Below the pieces are notes generated by a model. The model saw only the letters and a list, made by a program, of their open reading frames with translations, was not told where the DNA came from and searched no databases. From Agarophyton chilense (Eukaryota; Rhodophyta; Florideophyceae; Gracilariales; Gracilariaceae): a stretch of DNA of 64,000 nt. The position numbers and the translations under genes are program-made. This document shows positions 9,359 to 18,559 of the stretch, piece after piece (position 1 is the stretch's first letter; each line of letters begins with the position of its first letter). The stretch covers positions 124,001 to 188,000 of the forward strand of contig JARGXX010000013.1 in the NCBI GenBank assembly GCA_030374765.1, in the 5' to 3' direction.

Positions 9359-10998
9359 TTTTTGGTCTCCCGACTTCGAAACGTTTGGAATAATTTAACG
9401 GACCACTGGAACGAAGAATTATTCGGATTCTAACCTTCAGTTTAATTCCCCAACGGACGAGAAGTACAGAAGCAACCGCCATTATGGATGCAGGAAACAC
9501 ACCCAACCGACCCGACCACAGTATTCCTACCGCAGGACGAAGTGCGACTACAACGCCGGCGATTTCGCCTGACCCTCTGGTTGATACCGCTAGCGACCGC
9601 AGAAGCACAAGGAGCCAGCCGCAAGAAGTACCGACGCCACTGGATAACCTTGAAACGATTCGCCGAGAACCCACGGTGGCAACGCGTTTCCGAGAACGCC
9701 TCACAAAGGCCACCTCTAGGCCAGGGACACCTCAACGAGAAACCCCCCAAACCGAAGGAATTCGAGAAAACCGTCCCGCAGGTCTTGCCGACCTTCTCTG
9801 TCCCCGTCTTCGTGAGCTCTGCTGAACCCATGTAAATTCCATTATGGACGTGCGACTCGATACGGCGATCTCTGTCCATACGGATTATCGCGTTACGCGA
9901 ATCGTCCCCAAGGTTATGGAGTCTGAGCTATTCTTAGACTCCCTCACGTAGGGCGTTCAAGGAGCAGTCACCAGCCAGTCAGGTAACGCGGTCCCCAGGA
10001 CCACTTCACAAGTCAACCATCTGGCTTCCATATGGCAGCCTTCTACCGAACCCCCATGAGTGACGGTATTACCCGCCCCTTACCGGGTACACCATCAGGA
10101 AAATGCAATGGAAGGAAAATCTAGGAGCAGAAGAGAGGCTCCGCGTCTAGAAGACAGACAGATTGCCCTACCCAAAGGACAATATGAGGTACAGCGACCT
10201 CAGGGCTTAATCGAATCTGATAGAGAGATCGATCCTGTAGTCCCTATTCCGCTGGAAAGAAAAGAAGTAACCGCAGGAGAAAGAAGAACAGAAAAAGTAA
10301 AAGAGGAGACCATTCAGACACGAGTGATTCCGAATCGGCCTCGACCGAATCGACCGACTCGGAAGTGGATGAGGCTGCCGTTCGAGGCCTCAGACCACTG
10401 ACAACCACAAGCGAACTTTTCGTTAAGGTTCTACACTACCGGAACTACCGACTGGCCGACCAGTCCGCGTAATATTCTGGTTCGCTGGCTCGCAGAGTCG
10501 CCACATGGGCCAAACGGATGAAACTAACCACTACGGACAAGTTCTCCGGTTCTGATCCCATTGCTGTCCTTAGGTTTCTCAGTTTGTTCCGTACGGCCTA
10601 CGATCAGAACGATGTCCACGACGGCGCCGCTCTGTACCTTTTCCAACTCTTCCTTACAGGACAGGCGCGTGACCGAGTGGTTTCGAAGATATCTGGCGCA
10701 ACTGACCTCGTGGATGCTCAAGACCGTGAGCTCCTCAGGTGATACCCTCATGTTGTTAATTACCTCTCGGAAACTTACGCTATGGATGACGTTATAATGG
10801 ACGCCCACCAGGAATTCATCTCCTTTAGGCAGAGCTCCAACTTGACCGAATCGGCTTCCACAGACGACATTTGGAAGAAGACTGACCGATGTGGAAATGT
10901 ATTCTCCTAAGGACGGCTCAAACGTCACTTCATCACGGGATTACTCCCTGCCATTCGGACACATGTACGCAATTACCACACTAAAAACCCTCAATACT
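9359..10998 (+). mobile_element. Family-A copy 2: leader and gag only, cut at 10999
   Basis: After the shared LTR and primer site, gag starts at ATG 9484 (MDAGNTPNRPD...). It aligns with copy 1 from about 9534 onward and has stops near 9823, 9950 and 10050. The part 10518-10742 encodes the capsid-like segment KFSGSDPIAVLRFLSLFR and GQARDRVVSKISG. Similarity to copy 1 runs right up to CAATACT at 10992-10998, where the family-B LTR begins. The rest of the element does not reappear after that LTR-flanked insert at 21525. Gag role and zinc-knuckle region as in copy 1; the knuckle part is missing here. Confidence 0.8.
9363..9382 (+). promoter_or_regulatory. Candidate primer-binding site, family-A copy 2
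   Basis: TGGTCTCCCGACTTCGAAAC starts with the TGG expected opposite a tRNA CCA end, a few bases after the LTR. The family-B element has the same 20 bases except one (A for C) just inside its 5' LTR. Conservation of this segment between families whose LTRs are otherwise different supports a priming role. I could not assign the tRNA from memory. Confidence 0.55.
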
Positions 10999-11616
10999 TG
11001 TAATATCCGCTCTACGGAGCGAGCAGACACCTGCGACAGTGTTTGGGACTGCCGAATGGGTGCTTGCGGCTAAGGGAAAGGTGTGGTAGACCACAACACT
11101 AGCGAGCTAGAATGGGGGTTGTAAGGCCCCACTCTCCAATGAGGGTGGTTGGTACTATGGAACGGACAACTACTTGTTGTAGCTTGTCCGGATCTACGGT
11201 TAAAGAATCCTGAACAAGGAACAAGTAAGTTGTGACCACGTTTTTTGTCTCCTTTACTTGGGAGTCAGCGCTCCCCTCTGTGCCTTAAGTGCAGTGCACA
11301 GGGGTGAGCGCCGCACATAATAAAATCTAGATATAAACTTGGTTAGCCGATTAATCCCTCTACCATACGGGATAATGGTTGCCATGTGGCTACTCACTAC
11401 AGTATATGCGCCGTTTCCAATCCGGTATTTCCCTACAAAGGATCGAATCGGATGCGCCATGGCAGACGGAGATCTTGCGTGTAACATACCACCTCACGGA
11501 CAACCTGCGGGGTGTCGCTTCACAACTTCATCGCAGCCGTTGCACTCACTTATGAGTATCATTATACTTAGCCAAAAAGATTTTCCATCGGCATTCCGAA
11601 AGTGCAGAACACTACA
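10999..11616 (-). repeat. Family-B 3' LTR (left copy, 618 bp)
   Basis: Starts TGTAATATCC and ends GAACACTACA. It matches 20907-21524 along its whole length with scattered substitutions and identical length. In the sense of the element (minus strand) it holds a TATA-like GTTTATATCTAG near 11337-11326, and a 16-bp hairpin just downstream. On its inner side the minus strand reads GGGGAATC just before the LTR start, a short polypurine tract (about 11617-11625). Confidence 0.92.
11268..11311 (-). promoter_or_regulatory. Hairpin in family-B LTR near the expected RNA start
   Basis: Arms 11268-11283 (GCGCTCCCCTCTGTGC) and 11296-11311 (GCACAGGGGTGAGCGC) pair at 14 of 16 positions with a 12-base loop. 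The right LTR has the same structure with one base changed in the first arm. In element sense it sits about 15-60 bases after the TATA-like box, so it could lie at the 5' end of the RNA. Confidence 0.5.
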
Positions 11617-11658
11617 GATTCCCCAGTTAAGCGCGAAGCATCGGCAACGCAAGACGTC

Positions 11659-11668
11659 TTTATATACC
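11659..11668 (+). promoter_or_regulatory. TATA-like box for the family-B antisense gene
   Basis: TTTATATACC occurs just inside the left LTR, 73-80 bp before the ATG at 11739 of the plus-strand gene. It faces away from the element's own transcription. The distance leaves room for a start site about 30 bp downstream and a short leader. Promoter activity is inferred from sequence only. Confidence 0.5.
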
Positions 11669-11738
11669 GGAGCATGCATTGGCGTACCGAAATTTCCTTG
11701 TTTTCACGAAAGTAACATCTGTTCTAAATTGCTCAGCG

Positions 11739-13325
11739 ATGAACCCATACGCGCCGCACAACTCTAACAACGGAGACGTACCCTCCGAGGTTCCTTACAC
11801 CAGCAGTGGCTTCCATTCGAAAGCTGCGACGCCTTCGGTCTTCGGATCAATGCGGTCTCCTCACTTGGGTTTCCAATTGTTCCCCTTACAGCCTTCGACT
11901 TCAAGTGTGATGTCCAATGCTGCTTATATATCCTTCGCTGGGATTATTCGAGCGCCGTCTCGTTGAGCTCAACGCAGCTATCCAAATCACGCGGACTTGG
12001 TGGGACGAGATCCTCCCGACGATGCTGACCTCTTCGCGCAGGCTCCCTGGTTTGATCCAGTCGCTCTTCTCGATGACGCGTTGATCAACCGATACGTCTT
12101 AGGCGGTTACCTCCCCGATAGCCTTCCGTATACGGCTATCCGTAGCCACGATTGGCTTACTCACTGTGCTATGCCAGATAACGCGATTGCCAGGTATACC
12201 AACGAGATTATGGACGAAGCCCGAACTTGGTTCTCCAAGCTAATAAACCAGCGTCTGCACCGGTTCATTAGCACGGTCGTTCTCACTGGAGATTGGAATC
12301 TGGATCCCTGGATGGCTCGCACGAATGGCGAAGGATACTCGTACATAGAGACCTTATACGCAATTGACGTCGAGGAAAAGCGCGGCTTACGCGATGTACG
12401 CAACTCGGCACTCTGCTTTCTCCTGCCTTTGCTTCGTGCGGACTTCCACTTCCTCAATAAGAGATACATTCCGTACTCAGATTATCCTCGTTGGGAACGA
12501 CGTACGAGATCCCGCTTGGGGTTCCTGGTTCCATACCAAATGATCGAGATTGATCGAATGAGGCGGAATGCTCCCGTTGGACGCTATGTTGCGCTGCCAG
12601 AAAACTGGGCGGAGATCGAGAGCCCTCGTGGATGTCCGGTGGAGCTTCCTCCTGCCATCACCTATATCGGTTCCGCGTTCATCAACGACCCGTTCTCGGG
12701 ATACTGGACGGTCGTGCTCTCCGAGTTCATTGCCAAGATGGAAGCGCATATCTTCTGGGATGCATATGATACCTCTTGGGTTTCGTACATGTCGACAACA
12801 GCGTGGAGATATGCGAGACAACTCGATGTTTCCCTTTTGGTGTGTTCACGTGCCAATTATGACGAATTCCTACTCTTGGTAGACTTGATCGACAGTATCG
12901 ACTGGCATGGAGTTCCATTGGAGCAATCAGCTAGAGGCACAAGGGTTCACCATCGAGATCATTCGCCGGGACGCACAGCTAATGCTGGAGATTTTGTATG
13001 GTACAATCCCTGGACCAGCCAGATAATCAGGTCTGATCAGGCTCGTGACCTTCGTTCGAATCCTAGGTATTGCCCCTCAAATCAGCCTACTGGGTATGTG
13101 TACTAGTCCACACCTTCTGAGCTTGCAGATCAGGAGTATGAAGAAGCTCCAGGGGCTGATGCAGAACTCCATTTCGAGGATGAACCCGAACTATCCGGTA
13201 CTGCGTCTGTGACGACTGCTTCGCTCCCAACGGCTACTACATCGGGTGTCGATCCGGCGATGGGATACCATTACGGGTTCGCCCAACAACCGAGCGATGC
13301 GGAGGATCCCTTTTTGGAACCGTAG
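11739..13325 (+). pseudogene. Antisense gene between family-B pol and its 3' LTR; function unknown
   Basis: The reading frame starts at ATG 11739 (MNPYAPHNSNNGD...). It shifts frame around 11950 and back around 12005, then runs open from 11997 to 13104, where a TAG (13105-13107) replaces a sense codon. The same frame continues to the TAG at 13324, so the product would be about 530 aa. It has no signal peptide or membrane segment that I can see and is rich in Trp, Tyr and Arg. Motifs include TGDWNLDPW, PYSDYPRWERR, WDAYDTSWVSYM and GDFVWYNPW, then an acidic tail ending AEDPFLEP. I recognise no family. The family-A gene has FLWYD and EDPFVLP at comparable places. It converges on pol and has its own TATA-like box. 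One relic stop in 1.3 kb suggests it stayed coding until recently. Confidence 0.65.
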
Positions 13326-13668
13326 AGACAATTTCTCTTAGCCGTTAGTTTTCCCGAAACATAGCTGCAAGACGATCGTGCTGATCTTACCGCCATGCTG
13401 AATAATCATACCCGCGGGTAAGTACGTTGACCGTTAGAGGTTGCAAGCCCCTTGAGGCGATAACATAAACCAAATTCTTCTGTCTTCGTGACTTCTTGTT
13501 TCTTTAAGTACTTCTTCTTCTTCTCGAGTCTTCTCCTCTTCTTTTCTCACATCCTTCTAAAAACCAAGTTCTTCTGTTTCCGTGCCTTTACGTTTCCCTA
13601 AGTACTTCTTCTTCTTCTCGAGTCTTCTCCTCTTCTTCTCTCTCATCCTTCTTTGGAAGGGAAAGGGG
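13326..13668. repeat. Purine/pyrimidine tandem repeat between the convergent family-B genes
   Basis: Two copies of a ~90-bp CTT/CTC-rich unit (about 13469-13558 and 13563-13652), each starting ACCAA.TTCTTCTG and containing AAGTACTTCTTCTTCTTCTCGAG (first 20 bases cited as the core: AAGTACTTCTTCTTCTTCTC). In element sense the strand is almost pure purine. The remainder (13326-13468) shows nothing else. Confidence 0.75.
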
Positions 13669-14950
13669 TTAGCAGTCGCTCCGCGTACCTACGTCTAGAA
13701 AACCCATCATGGCGGTGTCGATCTCTGCAGGGAGTGGTAGTTGAATGCGACGATGATAACGCACACCCTGCGAGAGCGGGACATGAGTTATAGGCTCACA
13801 CATATCCACTTCTGGAGAAAAACCGTACCAACGGATACGATACAATAGTCTGTGGGTGTCTTCGTCTTCGCCGTGATCGATCATGCGATCGATGACGTAT
13901 TTGAGGGCATTTCCCAACATTTCGGCGGATGGCGCGAGGTTCCGGTTCACCGGCTTTTACCGTCTGACGAACGAACTCGTTGAATCCTGACTGGATGTGA
14001 CAACGTTGTCGTTTCCTTGAACTTCCCGAGAGGGCGCTTGGGAACTCCCTATATCTTCGGTTGAACCATCGTTGTCTGTTGGGACAGATGAGGGCCTTTT
14101 GGTGCCTCTGTAGCGTCGTTTTCGGCTTCTGACTGCACAGTCGTCGGGTCTACGGTTATCTGTTTTTCTTCACTTTTCTTGTTTTGTCTGTCCTTCTTAG
14201 GGTCCTGGGCCAAACTGAGCTTCTTCACCGAGACTTCGGCCGGAGGTGCATTCACAACTGATGGATGTTTAACTTCATCCTCGCCTTCTTCCCTTTGGTC
14301 GCCTGACACGTGCCATCGCGCAGCGAGTGGCGTTCTGCTTGACGGTCTAACTTGAAAGAGTTATGGCGTGTGTGCAGCCGCTTCTGGACAAGATTTAATT
14401 GGACTAAATTTGAAAACCTCTTTCCTGTCTTCAAGTACTGTGGTAGTACCAGAGTGCTGGCTTTTGCCACGGGGCTTATTCAGATCTTTTGGAGAATTAC
14501 CGTAAAATGCCTCTGTACTGCCGCGCAGTGGGAGATCACGATCCGTGTCAGCGCCGTGTGTCACCGGACGCGAATCGTCTGATTCGACGGGTAGCTCCCG
14601 TTCCTGCTGATAAACAGCGCTCTCTTTCTCAGTTTCCTGGGGTTCCGGGTTGTCTGGTGCGATTTCAACACGATCGCGAGAAAATCCTTCAACTTCCTCT
14701 CCTGTCTTCGGAACACTGCGTCATTGGTGAGCTCCATTGCCTTGAAAGGTCCGGATGCTACGGGTAACAATTGGTGACGTGGTCCATCCTGCTTCTCCAG
14801 TCGTTCCAAGCGAACAAACGCGTATCCTCTGACCCTGAGATCTGACAACTGTATTCGACGTTGGGTGTCCGAATTACGTTTGCAACGCGCTTGCGTTTTC
14901 GCCAATTATCGAGCCGCCTGCTCTGTTCTTAACCTCAGGTCTTTTCTCCA
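13669..14950 (-). pseudogene. Family-B integrase C-terminus, linker and chromodomain
   Basis: Reading down the minus strand, 14905-14561 gives a basic segment with a GPY/F-type motif (VASGPFKAMEL) after RVRGYAFVRLERL, as in Ty3/gypsy integrase C-termini. A Lys/Glu/Ser-rich linker follows, broken by frameshifts (14470-14049). The chromodomain is at 13950-13669: KYVIDRMIDHGEDED then YRIRWYGFSPEVDMCEP, with the R-W-x-G-F core and a terminal E-P; the usual Trp before E-P is Cys here. The chromodomain probably bound modified histone tails to target insertion. The stop at 13669-13671 is the end of pol, 340 bp from the end of the antisense gene. Confidence 0.78.
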
Positions 14951-14952
14951 TC

Positions 14953-15780
14953 TCAAATGGTTCTTCGCCGGTGTTGGTGCTCTTCCTTAACTTCATCCAA
15001 CCTCATACGCAGTGACGGTGGGCTACGTGATATCACGAGATCAAAAGGAGCCGCCTTGGTAGACATACGCACTTGCGTCTTGTACGCATAACAGAGTGTA
15101 TCTGTGTACGTCTCCCACTCCTTCGGGTGATCCGCGATGTAATGCGGAAGAACGGCTAATAACATGCAATTGTAGCGTTCCACCTGATTATTACACTGTG
15201 GATGAAAGGTCGTGGTAAACACGTTTTTGATGCCTAATGTTCGGCATACGTTCTGAATGAACTTAGCGACAAACTGTTTTCAATTATCCAATAGTAGCAC
15301 TTTCGGCGGTCCGTACACATACACCGAGTGTTTGATCAAAGCCTGAGCTATTCCGGAGGCGGTTATCCTCTTCAGCGGTATAGTCCGTACAAGTTTTGAG
15401 AATCGATCCGAAATTACCAGTACGTAGCGAAATCCTTGATTGGAACAAACTAGCTCTCCAAGTATGTCGATGCTGACGAATCGTAGAGGCGCCTTTGCCG
15501 GGAATAGTTTCATCTTTGTCCTCTTCTTATATATTTTTATGCGATTCATCGCACAAGTTCTGTATAGCTTTACCGTAGCAAGGCAGTCCATTGCGAAAGA
15601 TGGCCAATAGGAATGCCTTCTTAGGGTCCTAAACAACTTTGTTACTCCTGGGTGTCGAGATAGCTTCGCATAATTGGCCAAGTAGAGTACACGACTCTTC
15701 AAAGTGTGCGAAACCATGGCCTGCTCATGCTTCTCGACATTTCTAAGCAATATACCTCGTGAATCGAGCGAAAAAGGGCA
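14953..15780 (-). pseudogene. Family-B integrase, zinc-binding and catalytic core
   Basis: The zinc-binding region reads HPGVTKLFRTLRRHSYWPS and later RTCAMN; the first Cys of the CxxC pair is changed (YRTC), so zinc binding is probably lost. The core has SIDILGELVC (first Asp), then VLLLDN followed by an in-frame stop at 15280-15282, then HPQCNNQVERYNCM with the catalytic Glu retained. The part after the stop is open from 15222 to 14953 in another frame. The order and spacing are those of Ty3/gypsy integrase. Dead through the stop and frame change. Confidence 0.85.
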
Positions 15781-16404
15781 ACTCCTCCCCCGTTAAGACG
15801 AGAGCGTATCGCTGTACAGAAGGTATCTGTTAGATGCTCATTGAAGAGCTCAGTGATCGAGATACGCTTGAGTTGATCAGGAGTTTCAGTTCCATGGGTT
15901 GCCATGAGAAGGTCCAAATGGGAGTAATCCCCTTCATCTTCTTGATCTTCAAGTCGCGTTTCATCTTTGGTCATCTCCATTGAGACACACTTTATATCGT
16001 CATCGATTTCTCCTTGGGTTTCCCCTAACGTTTCTAATCACGATAAAGCGTCGGCCTGTATGTTAGCCAGTCCCGTCTTATAATTACCTTCGAAATCGAA
16101 TTCAGATAGTCGTAAGCGCCAGCGTGTTAATCTCCCGCAAGGGTCTGTTATTGATATTAACCATCGTAGGGACGAATGATCCGTGTGGATGGTAAACGTT
16201 TCTCTCTGAAGATAGGGTCGTAAAGTAGTCAGCGCCCACACTACCGCAAGGCATTCGTTTTCCAACACGGATTAATTCTTCTCTGCAGCGTTCAGCGTTC
16301 GTGATCAGCAACCAATTGGTTTCCTTCGATCGTCCGGATGGGTCTGAAAAAGGGCATACCCTACCTGATACTCACTGGAGTCAGTATCCTAAGAATAGGG
16401 TAGG
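15781..16404 (-). pseudogene. Family-B RNase H and acidic linker
   Basis: RNase H degrades RNA in the RNA-DNA hybrid. On the minus strand the segment SVLENECLAVVWALTTL gives the catalytic Glu region and IHTDHSSLRWLIS the Asp region, followed by the typical end NIQADALS. The upstream first-Asp strand is damaged, with stops near 16280-16300 and 16390. After a stop at 16038 an acidic linker (15980-15699) leads towards integrase, as in family A. The fit to Ty3/gypsy RNase H is good by motif order. Confidence 0.8.
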
Positions 16405-17400
16405 TTAAGTTTGGGGAAAGCCAAAGATTAGTGCTGTGACGAGTTTTGTCTTCAAAGTCTTGAAGGCTTCGTGTTCGGCGGGTCCGAATTCCTCGAGCTT
16501 AACAGGCTGTCCTTTACGCAACAATGCGTTCGATAGAGCTGCAATGTGCGAGTAGCACCGCATGAATCGTCGGTAGACGTTGCATAATCCAAGGAAGGAT
16601 CGCAATTGAGTCTGTGTCGACGGTGGTTGCGATTCGCGGACTGTCGGTCTCTGAGCTTCATGAATTGCAAGATGACCAGGCCTAATTATGTAGCCCAAAT
16701 ACTTCACAGTATTAGCGAACCATTCGCATTTCTCGAACTTCAAGGTTAAACTTGCTGTCTGAAACGGTTTGAGGATCTCCTCTACATGTCGCATATGACT
16801 TTCCATATCTTGAGAGAAGATAATGACATCGCCCAAACAGACTAAACATGTTTTCCATTTATACTTCGAGGGTAATATGTCCAGGGCGCGCTGGAAAGTT
16901 TCCGGAGCATAGGTGAGTCCAAAGGGCATCCGCTTGAAACGGTATAGTCCAGCATGTGACACAAATGCAGTCTTATCCTGATCTTATTCCGCTACAGAAA
17001 CCTGCTAATAGCCAGTGTTGGCGTCAAGCGTGGTAAACACGTTCGTATTTCTTAAGCTGTATATACACTCTTTCATGCGAGGCAGTGGATAGGTATCCCG
17101 TATCGTAACTGCGTTGAGTTTCCGGTAGTCGACACAGAATCGTCAAGAACCATAAGGTTTTGGGACTAACACCACAGGTGAGGCCCAAGCAGATTGTGCT
17201 GCTTCTATTACTCCTGCTTTGAGCATCTTGGCAACATTTTCCTCCTCTATCTGACGAGCTCGCGGTCCTGCTCTGTAAGGTGGCTGAGAAATGGGGCGAG
17301 ATCCCGGAATAAAATCAATATGATGTTCTGTAGCGGATATCTCTCCTAATTTTTCACTCCAAACAGAGGCATACTTTTTCAACATTTGTTTGATTCTTTC
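16405..17400 (-). pseudogene. Family-B reverse transcriptase with destroyed active site
   Basis: The minus strand reads SAWASPVVLVPK, then after a stop CVDYRKLNAVT, then TTLDANTGY, another stop, and RMPFGLTYAPETFQR. The catalytic Y-L-D-D motif appears as C-L-G-D in LVCLGDVIIFS (about 16830), so one of the two metal-binding Asp residues is gone. The connection segment (LRSFLGLCNVYRRFM) is complete, which is what shows the deletion in family A. Stops near 17143, 17010 and 16980 further inactivate it. Confidence 0.88.
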
Positions 17401-17487
17401 CTTATATCCTTCGGGAACACTCTGGAGAACTAGTTATTGTACCAGCTTGTCTGGATCCTTCTGTTCTTCTGTCGATTGCGACTGCTC

Positions 17488-18510
17488 TCAGGGACATTCA
17501 TGTGCGCCAGTTGATTCGTCTGACCCGTCAGTGAACCCCAGCACTACTGCGGTAGAGACATGAGTCAGAACCACTGCTATTGGATGCGGCAGAGCAGCTG
17601 CAACGATCTGATTCTTTGGTAAACGATAATCGTGATCGGCAAAGTTACTGATGAGTATTCGGAAGGGTTTGTCCGGTTCAACTTGGGCAATTCCAATCCC
17701 TGCAAGAAGTCCTCGATGCTCGTTTATAGCTGAATTAGGCTGGATTACCACGAGACCGTGTCGTTGTGTTATCACTTGTACCCTGGTTTGGGATTGAGCC
17801 TTTAACAATGCAGGTTTCGACATACGAATTTTTGGTGATGTACGACCATGAGCCAACTCGTATTCCATTGAGGGTGGAATTGGAGCAGCTGTAGGGACTC
17901 TTCGTAGTGTTCTTCTCACTCTAGGCACTTTCGAGCCATCGTCTAATGTGACTAGTCGACTCCGAGGGCGGATTGCTACGACAAATCTGTCACGATAATA
18001 ACACCCCAGAAGAACTGGTGCGGCCAGTGACTCGCAGACCATAAAATTCACCTTCACTAAGAAGTGTCCGAGTCGAACGAGCAACTTCACTTTTCCAAAT
18101 GTTCTCACTGCATTCCTATTAGCATCTCGGATATCCGGCAACGGAACTTAACGAATTCCTTCCTGATCGGTTGGTCCTAGTACGGATATCCGAATAAAGT
18201 TCGGTTCGGCGCCTGTATCAAGAACTGTCAGGCGGCGGGTCAATAAACCCTTATCCAAGCCGATGTCGTCATAAACTTTATAGTTCCTCTTCTGCATTAT
18301 CATGATAAAGTTTTCCCGTTTCGACGGACCTGTATAACGTCTCCCTGGACGCTTGAGTTCACTGTCAAACTGTACTCGCTTTCCAACGGACGGATTCAAT
18401 CCGCTCAACGGAATATGATGAGTCCTCATCAAGACCTTGGGTCTCCAAGCACGGGAAGAAGGAGGCGAGTACTCCCTGGTCGGCTCTACGCGATGGAATA
18501 GGGCCGACAC
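17488..18510 (-). pseudogene. Family-B aspartic protease region
   Basis: The retropepsin motif is TVLDTGAEPNFIRI, with D-T-G-A intact, in the segment 18510-18148. A TAA at 18148-18150 interrupts it and the rest (18141-17488) continues in the same frame. The C-terminal part includes KPFRILISNFADHDYRL, which parallels the family-A protease. The N-terminal 75 residues, rich in Arg and Pro, belong to the gag/protease linker. In the complete element it would cleave Gag-Pol into mature proteins. Confidence 0.78.
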
Positions 18511-18559
18511 CCTAGGGGTTCCCTCACTTAGTTTCCCGACTGAGGCGAGTCGTTCACCC

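Noticed and set aside
13469-13652. CRISPR-like or phage-type repeat array
   Set aside because: Only two long adjacent copies of a simple-sequence unit, no spacers, in a eukaryotic retroelement.
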